The notes under the pieces: generated by a model
Databases searched by the model: none
Told to the model about the DNA's origin: nothing
Seen by the model: only the letters and a program-made list of their open reading frames with translations
Assembly: GCA_902617625.1 (NCBI GenBank)
Contig: CACMXJ010000006.1
Coordinates: forward strand, 1 to 64,000
Direction of reading: 5' to 3'
DNA from: an uncultured Pelagibacteraceae bacterium
GTDB lineage: Bacteria; Pseudomonadota; Alphaproteobacteria; Pelagibacterales; Pelagibacteraceae
DNA length: 64,000 nucleotides
Made by a program: the position numbers and the translations under genes
Shown: positions 31,940 to 42,358 of the stretch, in pieces
How positions within the stretch are numbered: the stretch's first letter is position 1
Layout: each line of letters opens with the position of its first letter

Positions 31940-33961
31940 ATGATTGATGAGAGAATTAATCAAAAATACCTAAATAAAATTAAATTATTTCAAAAATATA
32001 ACAAACATTATTATAATTTAAACAAACCTTTAGTTGATGATAATGAATTTGATAAATTAAAATTAGAGATAATTAATTTAGAGAAACAATATAAATTTTT
32101 GAGTCACAAAGATTCTCCCTCTTATTCTGTAGGTTTTAAACCCTCTAAAATTTTTAAAAAAATAAAACATAAAACAGCAATGTTGTCCTTAGGTAATGCA
32201 TTTAGTGAGGAAGATCTTATAAATTTTGAAAAAAAAATCTTAAATTTTCTCAATAATGAAGTGGGATTAAATATCGAGTATAGTGCAGAGCCAAAAATTG
32301 ACGGAATATCTGCATCTTTATTGTTTAAAGGTGGAAAATTTATAACTGGTCTATCAAGAGGCGATGGAAAAGAGGGGGAAGATATCACAGAAAACTTAAA
32401 AACAATTAAAGATATACCTCATGAAATTAAATTAAAAAGTTTTCCTGAAGAAATAGATATAAGAGGCGAGGTATTTATTCAAAACAGCGATTTTAAAAAT
32501 TTAAGCAATAAATTTGCAAATCCAAGAAATGCAGCCTCCGGTTCATTAAGACAAAAAGATGCTAAAGAAACACAAAAAATTCCATTAAAGTTTATTGCTT
32601 ATACTTTTGGTTATGAAAAAGGGTTAGAAGTAAGCACTCAAGAAGGTTATTTAAAAAAATTGAAAGAGTGGGGTTTTAAAACAAATCCTTTAAACAAAAC
32701 AATTGGTTCAATAAAAGATTTAATGAAAAATTATAATGAAGTTGAAAAAAAAAGGGATCAAATAGATTTTGATATTGATGGAATCGTCTATAAAGTTAAT
32801 GATTTTGGATTACAAAAAAGATTAGGGAATGTCGCAAATGCTCCAAGATGGGCTATTGCACATAAGTTTTCAGCTAATAGTAGTGTCTCAAAAATTGAAA
32901 ATATTGAAATTCAAATTGGCAGGACTGGTGCCTTAACACCTGTAGCAAAAATAAAACCAGTAAAAATTGGAGGTGTTGTTGTTTCAAATGCAACTTTGCA
33001 TAATGAAGAAGAGATAAATAGAAAAGATATAAGAATTGGGGATACGGTTTTAATTGAAAGAGCGGGAGATGTAATACCTCATGTAATTTCAGTTGATTTA
33101 AAATTAAGAGATAAAAATTCCAAAAAATTTAATTTTCCAAAAAATTGTCCATCTTGTGGATCAAAAACTGTTAAAGATTTTAATTTTACCACAAAAAAAA
33201 AAGACGCTGTAAGAAGATGTTCAAGTGACGGGTATGAATGTGAAAAAATGGCAATAGAAAAGTTAAAACATTTTGTTTCCAAAGAAGCTTTCAATATTGA
33301 TGGTTTTGGAAAAAAAATTGTTGAAAATTTTTGGAATTTAAATTTAATCAAATTTCCACAAGATATTTTCAAACTTGATTACGTAAAAATAGAAAAATTA
33401 GAAGGATGGGGGAAGCAATCAGTTTCAAATTTAAAATATTCAATTAACCAAAAAAAAATAATTTCATTTGAAAAATTTATTTATGCATTAGGCATTAGAC
33501 ATATAGGTTTAGAAAATGCTAAAATTATATCAAAAAATTTAAAATCACTAAGAAATTTTATCTCTTTATCCAAAAAAAATAATTTTGATAATTTAATCAA
33601 TATTGATGGGATTGGTGAGACCCAGATTAGTTCAATCAAAAATTTTTTTAAAAATGATACAAATTTATTCGTTTTACAGAACTTAGAAAAAATACTCACA
33701 GTAAAAAATGCTGAAAACCAAAAAACTGATGGCATATTAAATAATAAAACTTTTATGTTTACTGGTAAACTTTCAAATATGAGTCGTTCTGAAGCAAAAT
33801 CTCTAATAGAACAAAATTCGGGGTCGATAGTTAGCAATGTGACGAAAAAACTTGATTATTTAATAGTTGGAGAAAAACCAACAAATAGAAAAATTGATGT
33901 TGCAAGAACTTTAAAAATAAAAATTTTAGACCAGTCTTCTTGGCTTAAAATGCTTAAATAA
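31940..33961 (+). CDS. ligA: NAD-dependent DNA ligase
   Basis: EPKIDGISASLLFKGG, RGDGKEGEDITENLKTI, four-Cys finger CPSCGS...RCSSDGYEC, HhH and BRCT domains. Confidence 0.98.
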   Translation: MIDERINQKYLNKIKLFQKYNKHYYNLNKPLVDDNEFDKLKLEIINLEKQYKFLSHKDSPSYSVGFKPSKIFKKIKHKTAMLSLGNAFSEEDLINFEKKILNFLNNEVGLNIEYSAEPKIDGISASLLFKGGKFITGLSRGDGKEGEDITENLKTIKDIPHEIKLKSFPEEIDIRGEVFIQNSDFKNLSNKFANPRNAASGSLRQKDAKETQKIPLKFIAYTFGYEKGLEVSTQEGYLKKLKEWGFKTNPLNKTIGSIKDLMKNYNEVEKKRDQIDFDIDGIVYKVNDFGLQKRLGNVANAPRWAIAHKFSANSSVSKIENIEIQIGRTGALTPVAKIKPVKIGGVVVSNATLHNEEEINRKDIRIGDTVLIERAGDVIPHVISVDLKLRDKNSKKFNFPKNCPSCGSKTVKDFNFTTKKKDAVRRCSSDGYECEKMAIEKLKHFVSKEAFNIDGFGKKIVENFWNLNLIKFPQDIFKLDYVKIEKLEGWGKQSVSNLKYSINQKKIISFEKFIYALGIRHIGLENAKIISKNLKSLRNFISLSKKNNFDNLINIDGIGETQISSIKNFFKNDTNLFVLQNLEKILTVKNAENQKTDGILNNKTFMFTGKLSNMSRSEAKSLIEQNSGSIVSNVTKKLDYLIVGEKPTNRKIDVARTLKIKILDQSSWLKMLK

Positions 33962-35651
33962 ATCTAGCCAACCATTCTTTTTCATTTTTATTAAGAAATG
34001 GCGATAATTTTGAATAAACCTCTTTATGATATTTAAAAAGATAACTCTTCTCCTCTTTATTTAAAAGTTTATAATTAATTAAATCTATTTCTAATGGTGC
34101 CAAAGTTAAATTTTTGAAAAATAATTGACCTTTAATTTTTTTTGCATAAATTAAATTTTCAATACGAATTCCAAATTTACCTTTTTTATAATATCCAGGT
34201 TCATTACTCAAAATCATTCCATTTTCAATTTTAATTAAATTGTTTTTTGAAATAGCTTGTGGACCCTCATGAACATTTAAGAAATAACCCACACCGTGGC
34301 CAGTTCCATGGGCATAATCCATATTATTTTTTTTAAGAAATTTTCTTGCTTCAATATCAATTAATTTCCCAGTTTTTTTTATATCTAAATTTATTTGAGC
34401 TACTGCGATATGTCCTTTTAAAACATTTGTGTAAATATTTTTTATATAATTTTTTTGATTTGAAAAACAAATTGTTCTTGTAACATCTGTGGTTCCAAAT
34501 TTATATTGTCCACCAGAATCACATAATAAAATTTCATTTTTTTTTAAAGTTTTAGTGTTATTTTTTGTTGCTCTATAATGAACAATAGCTCCATTTTTTC
34601 CACTGCCTGCTATTGTTTTAAAACTTGGAAATAAATAATTCGAATTCATTTTTCTAAATTTTTCCAACTTATTTTGAGCATCAACCTCCGTGATATCTAA
34701 TTTTTTTTTATTTTTTATCCAATAAATGAATTTCGTCAGCGCTACCCCATCGATGATGTGAGTATCTATAGTATTTTTAATTTCAGTTTTATTTTTAATT
34801 GATTTAAAAAGATAAACTGGATCTTCTTTTTTGATCAATCTAAATCTTTTTTTTAAAATTTCTTCAAAATACACTGAGCAAGTTTTCTCATCAATCAAAA
34901 TACTTCCCAAATCTAAATCTTGGAATAAAGAGGAGATATTTTTTGGATCAATTATTTGACTTTTTTTTAATCTTTTTTTTTTAATAAGATTTTTTGATTT
35001 ATCTTTCTCAACAATTAGATAAATATTTCTTTTTTTACTTATAACAAGATAACAGTTGGGTATTGGACTAGTTGGGCTATCATATCCTCTAATATTTAAT
35101 AACCATGCAATATTTTCTGGAGCTGTGATGAATAAATAATCAAATTTATTTTTCTTTAAATATGAGCAGACTTTAGAAATTTTTTGCAAGTGAGTTTCAC
35201 CAGTGTTTTCTTTGTCTAAAGTATAAAAAGGATCTTTTTTTTTACTTTTAAATTGGTAAATTTTATCAACTAAATTTTTATCAATTAAAGTCACTTTGTT
35301 ATTCTTTAAAAAAAATCTTTTAATTTGTTTTGAGGTAAATAGTGTAGGATCAATCCCTAGATTTAGATTTTTGAATATATTTGTATTAATTATCTTTTCA
35401 TAATCTACAATCTTAAAGTTCTTACCACTTTCAATTTTTGCTTGAATTGTATATCTACCATCAACAAATAAAAAACTTTTCTTTTTTAGAATTACTGCAT
35501 ATCCGGCTGACCCAGTAAAATTAGATATAACTTTAAGTCTATCTTTATTTGAATATTCTGAAAAAAATTCATCATTTTTTGGGATTACATAACCATCAAT
35601 ATTATATCTAATAAATTGATTTCTTAATTTATCTATCCTTTTTTTAATCAT
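33954..35651 (-). CDS. M24 family aminopeptidase P-like metallopeptidase
   Basis: GAIVHYRATKNN, LCDSGGQYKFGTTDVTRTICF, HGTGHGVGYFLNVHEGP, SNEPGYYKKGKFGIRIENL. Confidence 0.94.
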   Translation of the reverse strand: MIKKRIDKLRNQFIRYNIDGYVIPKNDEFFSEYSNKDRLKVISNFTGSAGYAVILKKKSFLFVDGRYTIQAKIESGKNFKIVDYEKIINTNIFKNLNLGIDPTLFTSKQIKRFFLKNNKVTLIDKNLVDKIYQFKSKKKDPFYTLDKENTGETHLQKISKVCSYLKKNKFDYLFITAPENIAWLLNIRGYDSPTSPIPNCYLVISKKRNIYLIVEKDKSKNLIKKKRLKKSQIIDPKNISSLFQDLDLGSILIDEKTCSVYFEEILKKRFRLIKKEDPVYLFKSIKNKTEIKNTIDTHIIDGVALTKFIYWIKNKKKLDITEVDAQNKLEKFRKMNSNYLFPSFKTIAGSGKNGAIVHYRATKNNTKTLKKNEILLCDSGGQYKFGTTDVTRTICFSNQKNYIKNIYTNVLKGHIAVAQINLDIKKTGKLIDIEARKFLKKNNMDYAHGTGHGVGYFLNVHEGPQAISKNNLIKIENGMILSNEPGYYKKGKFGIRIENLIYAKKIKGQLFFKNLTLAPLEIDLINYKLLNKEEKSYLFKYHKEVYSKLSPFLNKNEKEWLARFI

Positions 35652-37684
35652 TTAATTCTTTTTTGATATCTAATCCAACCCGGACTTCTTTTGGGGTCAT
35701 CATCTAATTCTATATCTTGGTTGAACTCAAATTCGTCAAATGTGTCGTTATTTTCTTCAAAATAAGAATTTTTTTCTAAATTATTTTCTGGCAGTTCGTC
35801 AATAAATCTTGAAGCCATGCTATCTATCCAATCTCCTTGATAAAATCTATTCATTGAAAAAGAAATAATTGCATTTTTTTTTGCTCTCGTGATACCCACA
35901 TAAGCTAATCTTCTCTCCTCCTCTAATCCATTATGTCCTTTTTCCTCAATTGATTTTTGATGAGGAAATAAACCTTCTTCCCACCCAGGTAAAAAAACCA
36001 CATCAAACTCCAAACCTTTAGCTGCATGCATTGTCATCATATTAATTTTTTCGCCTTCCCAATCTTGATCAATAGAAGTTGCAAGAGATACATGGTCTAA
36101 AAAACTTTCTAGATTATCAAATTCTTTCATTGCACTTAATAATTCTTTTATATTTTCTAACCGATTTTCATTTTCGAGATCTTTTTTGTTTTTTAACATT
36201 GAGGAATATCCAGACTCATCTAAAAGTATTTGCAGTAATTTGACATGATTAAATTTTTTAATTTTCAAGTCATTTCTCCATTTTGAAATTAAATCTAAAA
36301 AAATACTTAAACCTAATTTTGCTTTAGGTTTTATTAGATTTTTTTCTATCATCTTTCTTGCTGAGTATTCCAAAGTTATCTTATTTTTTTTTGAGTATTC
36401 ATGAATAATTTTAATTGTACTATCACCAATTGATCTTTTAGGATTATTAACTATTCTTTCAAAAGCTAAATCATCTTTTTCTTGATAAATTAATCTTAGG
36501 TATGCAACGCAGTCCTTAATTTCGGCTCTCTCATAAAATTTAATTCCTCCTAAAATTCGGTAGGGTACACCTATTTTTAAAAATCTTTCCTCAAATTCTC
36601 TTGTTTGAAAAATTGCTCTCACTAAAATCGCAATATTATTTAAAGAATATTTCTTTTTTATTTTTTCCACTTCATCAGAAACTCCGATTGCTTCATCTTT
36701 TCCGTTTTTAAAACAGTTTAATTTAATTAAATCACCCTCTTCCATTGTTGATTTTAAAGTCTTTCCTACTCTATTTTGATTATTAGATATTAATGAAGAA
36801 GCCACAGACAAAATATTTTTTGAGGATCTGTAATTTTGTTCTAGTCTAATTACTTTAGTATTTTTATAGATTTTATCAAATTCTAAAAAATTTTTTATTT
36901 CAGCACCTCTCCAACTATAAATTGATTGATCATCATCACCAACACAACATATGTTATTGTTCTTCTCTGCTAACAAATTTAACCATTGGCTTTGTATATA
37001 ATTTGTATCCTGGTACTCATCTACAAGTATATATTTAAAATTTTTAGAGTAGATTTCTCTAATATCTTCATTTTTTTCCAAAATTTTAACAGAGTGTAAA
37101 ATTAAATCTCCAAAGTCACACGCATTTAATTCTATTAACTTCTGTTGATAAATTTTATAAACTGGCAAAATTGTTTTTTCATAAATATCTTTTGGATTTA
37201 TCTTTACTTCACTGGGGTATAATCCTTTATTTTTCCATTTATCAATTATTGCAATGATATACCTTGGAGCAAGTTGTTTGATGTCGATGTTTTCTGCTTT
37301 ACAAATATTTTTGATTAATCTGATTTGATCGTCAGCATCAACAATAGTAAAATTTGAATTTAGATTTACCGCTGATGCATGTTTTCTTAATAACTTTGCG
37401 CAAATTGAGTGAAACGTACCAAGCCAAGATAAACCAACCGCTGATGAACTAAGAATATTGCTCACTCTATCTTGCATTTCTTTTGCAGCCTTATTTGTGA
37501 AAGTTACCGCAAGAATTTGGTTAGGAAAGGCTTTCTTATTTTTAATTATGTGAGCAATTCTGCTTGTCAAAACCTTTGTTTTTCCTGATCCAGCACCAGC
37601 AACAATTAAAAGTGGTCCATCTAAAGATATTACAGCTTGTTTTTGAGCTTCATTCAAATTTTTTAAATAATCAGAGTTTACCAT
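35648..37684 (-). CDS. uvrD: UvrD/PcrA/Rep-family DNA helicase II
   Basis: LNEAQKQAVISLDGPLLIVAGAGSGKTKVLTSRI, LVDEYQDTNYIQ, VGDDDQSIYSWRGA, MTMHAAKGLEFDVVFLPGWEEGLFPH. Confidence 0.97.
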   Translation of the reverse strand: MVNSDYLKNLNEAQKQAVISLDGPLLIVAGAGSGKTKVLTSRIAHIIKNKKAFPNQILAVTFTNKAAKEMQDRVSNILSSSAVGLSWLGTFHSICAKLLRKHASAVNLNSNFTIVDADDQIRLIKNICKAENIDIKQLAPRYIIAIIDKWKNKGLYPSEVKINPKDIYEKTILPVYKIYQQKLIELNACDFGDLILHSVKILEKNEDIREIYSKNFKYILVDEYQDTNYIQSQWLNLLAEKNNNICCVGDDDQSIYSWRGAEIKNFLEFDKIYKNTKVIRLEQNYRSSKNILSVASSLISNNQNRVGKTLKSTMEEGDLIKLNCFKNGKDEAIGVSDEVEKIKKKYSLNNIAILVRAIFQTREFEERFLKIGVPYRILGGIKFYERAEIKDCVAYLRLIYQEKDDLAFERIVNNPKRSIGDSTIKIIHEYSKKNKITLEYSARKMIEKNLIKPKAKLGLSIFLDLISKWRNDLKIKKFNHVKLLQILLDESGYSSMLKNKKDLENENRLENIKELLSAMKEFDNLESFLDHVSLATSIDQDWEGEKINMMTMHAAKGLEFDVVFLPGWEEGLFPHQKSIEEKGHNGLEEERRLAYVGITRAKKNAIISFSMNRFYQGDWIDSMASRFIDELPENNLEKNSYFEENNDTFDEFEFNQDIELDDDPKRSPGWIRYQKRIK

Positions 37685-37716
37685 TTAAATATTTTAATTA
37701 TAAGTCTGAACAAAAT

Positions 37717-39303
37717 ATGTTTAATTTTAATTATTACAAAAAAAAATTTCGAAAATTACTAATATCAATAAATAAAATTTTAGAAAGTTTTTTTATAGAG
37801 TTAGCAAGATCAAAACATTACAAAGACAAACGTACACCTATAGTAAAAAAATTTATTGATTTAGACCAGAAGTTTGAAAGTTTTTTTAATAAATTTAAAG
37901 AATTTAAGAAATACAATCAGAGCAAGAAAAAATTAAGCTTTTTTGAAAATAAGGCAGTTTTATCAATAACAATAATTTTTTTGTTATTTTTAACCTATTT
38001 TTTTATCCCTGTTTTTTACAATGAAGGCGAAACTAAAAATTTTTTAAAAAATCAGATTAACAAAAGTTATGAAATAGAAATTGAATTTAATGAAAAAGTA
38101 AAATATGGCTTACTCCCAAAGCCATATTTTTATACAAAAAATTTAAATATTATTCATGATGATAAAATTTTAGGTAACTCAAGTTATGTTAAATTTTATA
38201 TCTCATTTAATAATTTTTTTTCATTTAAAAAATTAAATATAAAAGATGTAATATTTAAAAACACCGAATTTAATGTTGATGTTAGTAATATAAACTTTTT
38301 TAAAAAAACTTTAAAAAAGTCAGAAAAACAAGATGATATTTTATTTAAAAAATCAAAATTCTTTTATAAGGATCAAAATGAAGAATTATTATTTTTGTCT
38401 AAAGTTGATAATCTGAAATTTTTTTACGATGATAAAAATAGTTTTCAGAAAGTAAAGACGGTATTTGAGATTTTTAATATTCCTTTTAAATTAGACATCT
38501 TAAAAGATACATCAAGTCATAACAAAAATATAAAATTAATGTCTAAAAAAATTCGTTTAGATTTAGAAAGTTCAATTGAATATGACAATTCTGGAAAAAT
38601 TACTGGTTTTTTGGATATTGATTTATTTAATAAAAGTAATTCGTTTAATTATGTAATTGAAAATGAAAAATTAAATTTTTTATCGGAGGATGAAAATTTT
38701 AGTGGTGGTTTAAATTTCAAACCTTTTTATTTTTTTAGTAATTTAAGTTTTGATTATATAAGTCAAAAAAAAATATTTCAAAGTGAGTCTTTGATTTTTG
38801 ATTTAATTGACTCAGAATTATTATACAATCCCAATTTAAGTGCTAGTATTAACATTGATGTTGATAAAATTGATAAGTTTGAATACTTGACTGATTTCAT
38901 TCTAGAAATTCAACTTGATAATGGTAAAATTTTTGTGAGTAATTTTGATGTAAACTGGAATCAAGCTCTTTCAATTAAATCTAATGATATTGAGTTTACA
39001 AATGATGAAAAGGGAAAAAAGTTAATAGGTGAAATATTGTTTGATTTTAAGGATGTAGAAAAGTTTTTTAGATATTTTCAGATTAAAAGAAATTACAGAA
39101 ATGTTTTCGATGAAATAAATGCAGATTTTGTTTATGATTTTACTCAGGAAAAATTGATTTTGAATAATATTAAAATAGACAATAAGTCAAATCAAATTCT
39201 TGAGAATTTTTTAGAGGAATATAATAATAAAAATAAAAATTTATTTAACAAAGTAATCTTTAGGAACTTTGTGAAAGATTTTTTCCAAACTTATGCGGGA
39301 TAA
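37717..39303 (+). CDS. AsmA-like membrane/periplasmic protein
   Basis: Start ATG 37717 ([17 protein letters not shown]) preferred; single TM then [37 protein letters not shown] typical of AsmA-like N-termini. Confidence 0.6.
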   Translation: MFNFNYYKKKFRKLLISINKILESFFIELARSKHYKDKRTPIVKKFIDLDQKFESFFNKFKEFKKYNQSKKKLSFFENKAVLSITIIFLLFLTYFFIPVFYNEGETKNFLKNQINKSYEIEIEFNEKVKYGLLPKPYFYTKNLNIIHDDKILGNSSYVKFYISFNNFFSFKKLNIKDVIFKNTEFNVDVSNINFFKKTLKKSEKQDDILFKKSKFFYKDQNEELLFLSKVDNLKFFYDDKNSFQKVKTVFEIFNIPFKLDILKDTSSHNKNIKLMSKKIRLDLESSIEYDNSGKITGFLDIDLFNKSNSFNYVIENEKLNFLSEDENFSGGLNFKPFYFFSNLSFDYISQKKIFQSESLIFDLIDSELLYNPNLSASINIDVDKIDKFEYLTDFILEIQLDNGKIFVSNFDVNWNQALSIKSNDIEFTNDEKGKKLIGEILFDFKDVEKFFRYFQIKRNYRNVFDEINADFVYDFTQEKLILNNIKIDNKSNQILENFLEEYNNKNKNLFNKVIFRNFVKDFFQTYAG

Positions 39304-40679
39304 ATCATTTTTTTTGGGTTAACAATCCTGTCATAATTTTTCTCGCTAATCAATTTTGACTTTAAAGCTTCGTGTTTAAGGGTCGTTTTATTTTTCAATG
39401 CTAGTTTTGCAATTTTTGCAGAATTATCATATCCAATATGTGGAGCTAATGCTGTTACCAACATTAAAGAATTATCTAGGTATTTTTTTATCTTCGATTT
39501 GTCTGCTTTAAGTCCTTTTATACAATAAAGTGAAAAGTTTTTTATGCTGTCAGCTAATAAATTTATTGATTGTAAAATATTATGAGCGATTAAGGGTTTA
39601 AATACATTCAGTTCAAAATGTCCATGTGAACCTGCCATTGTTATTCCATTGTGATTACCAATTACTTTGACACAAACCATTGTTACAGCCTCTGACTGTG
39701 TAGGATTAACTTTTCCTGGCATAATTGATGATCCAGGTTCATTAGCTGGTAAGATAAGTTCTCCGTAGCCAGCTCTTGGACCGGAGCCTAAAAATCTAAT
39801 ATCATTTGCAATTTTCATTAAACTTACTGCTGTTGTATTTAAGGTACCTGAAAAATTAACAATTTCATCATGTGCTGCAAGCGCTGCAAATTTATTTTTT
39901 GTAGGTTTGAATGGCAACTTAGTTATTTTCTTTATCTCTTTAATTATTTTTTTATCAAAATTTTTTTTACTGTTTATTCCAGTACCAACTGCTGTACCAC
40001 CTTGAGCAAGAGAATAAATTTCTTTTAAAGCATTATTAATTCGATTAATACAATCTTCAATTTGAGACTGATATCCAGAAAATTCTTGACCTAAAGAAAG
40101 CGGAGTTGCATCTTGAAGGTGAGTTCTTCCAACTTTGATAATATTTTTAAATTTTGATATTTTTTTCTTAAGTTCTTTATTGAGCAAAATTAAAGATGGT
40201 AGTAAATTATTTTTTGTTTCTATTGCTATTGCAATATGCATTGCTGTTGGAAAGACATCATTAGTTGATTGAGATTTATTGACATGGTCGTTGGGATGTA
40301 CAGGTTTTTTTGAACCCTTTTTGCCGCCTAATTTTTCTATGGCTCTATTAGCTATGACTTCATTGACGTTCATGTTTGTTTGTGTGCCAGAACCAGTCTG
40401 CCAAACTTTGAGCGGAAAGTGCTCATCAAGTTTTCCAGCAATAATCTCATTACTTGCTAAAATTATTGCTTTTGAGATTTTGGGTGAAATTTGCTTTTCT
40501 TTTTGGTGAACTTTTGCGGCAGCTTTTTTAATTATTGCAATAGATTTTATTAGAATTGGTCTAACTAAAAAATCTCCTATATCAAAATATTTTTTTGATC
40601 TTTGCGTTGAAGCACCCCAATATTTATCATTAGGTACTTTTATTGATCCAATACTGTCAAATTCTTTGCGAAATTTCAT
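39291..40679 (-). CDS. fumC: Class II fumarate hydratase
   Basis: [75 protein letters not shown]. Confidence 0.98.
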   Translation of the reverse strand: MKFRKEFDSIGSIKVPNDKYWGASTQRSKKYFDIGDFLVRPILIKSIAIIKKAAAKVHQKEKQISPKISKAIILASNEIIAGKLDEHFPLKVWQTGSGTQTNMNVNEVIANRAIEKLGGKKGSKKPVHPNDHVNKSQSTNDVFPTAMHIAIAIETKNNLLPSLILLNKELKKKISKFKNIIKVGRTHLQDATPLSLGQEFSGYQSQIEDCINRINNALKEIYSLAQGGTAVGTGINSKKNFDKKIIKEIKKITKLPFKPTKNKFAALAAHDEIVNFSGTLNTTAVSLMKIANDIRFLGSGPRAGYGELILPANEPGSSIMPGKVNPTQSEAVTMVCVKVIGNHNGITMAGSHGHFELNVFKPLIAHNILQSINLLADSIKNFSLYCIKGLKADKSKIKKYLDNSLMLVTALAPHIGYDNSAKIAKLALKNKTTLKHEALKSKLISEKNYDRIVNPKKMIYPA

Positions 40680-40732
40680 TGATAATACTTTATTATATAT
40701 ATATTAAAATTAAGTTTACTAACAGGAGCAAA

Positions 40733-41104
40733 ATGACAAATTTTGAAAAAGTAGGTACTTTTATGAAAACTTTTGGTCAAGACGTAAAACAGAGTTCCTC
40801 ATTTAGCACTGATAAGATTAATGAATTAAGAGTAAGTCTTATTAAAGAAGAACTTGATGAGCTAATAGAGGCAATGAACAAAAAAGATTTAGTCGAAGTA
40901 GCTGATGCATTAACAGATATTCTTTACGTAACATATGGAGCAGGACATGCGTTCGGTATAAATCTCGATAAATGCTTTGAAGAAGTTCAGAATTCAAATA
41001 TGAGCAAATTAGATAATAATGGAAAACCTATTTATAATGATAAGGGTAAAGTAATGAAGGGTCCAAATTATTTTAAGCCAGATTTAAGTAAGTTTATAAA
41101 ATAG
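40733..41104 (+). CDS. MazG-like / phosphoribosyl-ATP pyrophosphohydrolase-like NTP pyrophosphatase
   Basis: Start ATG 40733 with SD AGGAG; LIKEELDELIEAMNKKDLVEVADALTDILYVTYGAGHAFGINLDKCFEEVQNSNMSKL. Confidence 0.85.
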   Translation: MTNFEKVGTFMKTFGQDVKQSSSFSTDKINELRVSLIKEELDELIEAMNKKDLVEVADALTDILYVTYGAGHAFGINLDKCFEEVQNSNMSKLDNNGKPIYNDKGKVMKGPNYFKPDLSKFIK

Positions 41105-41106
41105 TA

Positions 41107-41350
41107 AAAGGGGCGTTCTGTTGCCAGGTGCCCCGAACCCCGTTTACTTAATTAACTAAGTTAATTAAGCAGCAAGTGCGTAACTTTCGTTAGCAATTAT
41201 AAATTAGCCCTTTACGGAGGAACAATTCCGAACGAAAGAATAGCCTTTAGTCACTCGTCGAATCTAGTTCACCCCCATAAGTTGTAAATGGTGGAGGTGG
41301 TGGGTACTGCCCCCACGTCCGCAATGGTTATTACGAAATTCGTTTATCGT
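41107..41350 (-). ncRNA. ssrA: Permuted two-piece tmRNA gene (acceptor piece 5', 12-nt intervening segment, coding piece 3'); outer ends approximate
   Basis: Minus strand: T arm GTGGG-GGCAGTA-CCCAC, CACCTCC-ACCA (41289-41316), spacer 41277-41288, then GGGGGTG...GATTCGACGAG (from 41276). Acceptor GGGGGTG pairs CACCTCC. Tag ORF 41165-41194 encodes ANESYALAA-stop. Confidence 0.93.
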
Positions 41351-41374
41351 CATAGTTGGAAATCCAACTTTATT

Positions 41375-41402
41375 AATATAAAAGGAATTGCTAGAGATTC
41401 AA
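41375..41402 (-). promoter_or_regulatory. Putative sigma-70 promoter of ssrA
   Basis: Minus strand TTGAAT (41402-41397), 16-nt spacer, TATATT (41380-41375), pointing toward ssrA. Confidence 0.55.
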
Positions 41403-41410
41403 TAACAATC

Positions 41411-42358
41411 ATGAAATTAACAAACGAGCAAATTGCAGAGATTAAAGGTCAACAATCACAAAACAATTCAACAAAAAGAGTAACTTCTCCTGAATTAGAA
41501 AAAATCCTCTACGAAGCTATACCAGCACTTGATCACGGATTTGTTAGAGTTGTTGATTATATGGGAGATGATACATCAATAGTTCAATCGGCTAGAGTTT
41601 CATATGGCAAAGGTACTAAACAAGTTTCTACAGATTCAGGGTTAATTAAATATTTAATGCGTCATTGGCATAGTACTCCATTTGAGATGTGTGAAATTAA
41701 ATATCATATTAAACTACCAATTTTTATTGCTCGTCAATGGATTAGACATAGGACTGCGAATGTAAATGAATATTCTGCAAGATACTCAATTTTAGATAAA
41801 GAATTTTACTTACCATCAAAAGAAAATCTTGCAGCTCAATCAACATCTAATAGACAAGGTAGGGGGGACGTTCTTGAGGGAGAACAAGCAAATAAAGTTT
41901 TAGAACTTTTAAAAAATGATGCTGAGAGAACATATGCAAATTATGAAACAATGCTCAATGAAAGATATGATGGATCTACTATTGATGAAAATAAAAAGGG
42001 ATTGGCGAGAGAACTAGCAAGAATGAATTTGACATTGAACACTTATACTCAATGGTATTGGAAAACAGATTTATTAAATCTTATGAATTTTTTAAGACTA
42101 AGAGCAGATCATCATGCACAATATGAAATTAGAGTTTACGCAGATATTATGTTGGATACATTAAAAAAATGGGTTCCAATAACCTATGAGGCCTTCATGG
42201 ATTATAGAGTTGGTGGAACAGAAGTTTCTGCTAAAGGAAAAATTATTATTCAAAAACTTATCAAGGGTGAAAACATCTCTATAGAGGACTCTGGTTTATC
42301 TAAGAGAGAATGGAATGAATTAATGGAAGCTTTTGAACTTAAAGATAAGTTGATTTAA
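41411..42358 (+). CDS. thyX: Flavin-dependent thymidylate synthase
   Basis: [19 protein letters not shown] ThyX motif; start ATG 41411 ([14 protein letters not shown]) preferred because the longer ORF start at 41288 lies in ssrA. Confidence 0.96.
   Translation: MKLTNEQIAEIKGQQSQNNSTKRVTSPELEKILYEAIPALDHGFVRVVDYMGDDTSIVQSARVSYGKGTKQVSTDSGLIKYLMRHWHSTPFEMCEIKYHIKLPIFIARQWIRHRTANVNEYSARYSILDKEFYLPSKENLAAQSTSNRQGRGDVLEGEQANKVLELLKNDAERTYANYETMLNERYDGSTIDENKKGLARELARMNLTLNTYTQWYWKTDLLNLMNFLRLRADHHAQYEIRVYADIMLDTLKKWVPITYEAFMDYRVGGTEVSAKGKIIIQKLIKGENISIEDSGLSKREWNELMEAFELKDKLI

Noticed and set aside
37564-37716. Upstream start of the AsmA-like ORF overlapping uvrD
   Set aside because: Overlaps the conserved uvrD 5' end in antisense; natural start [11 protein letters not shown] at 37717.
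41288-41410. N-terminal extension of the thyX ORF ([18 protein letters not shown]...)
   Set aside because: It translates the tmRNA acceptor piece antisense; ThyX homology begins after ATG 41411.
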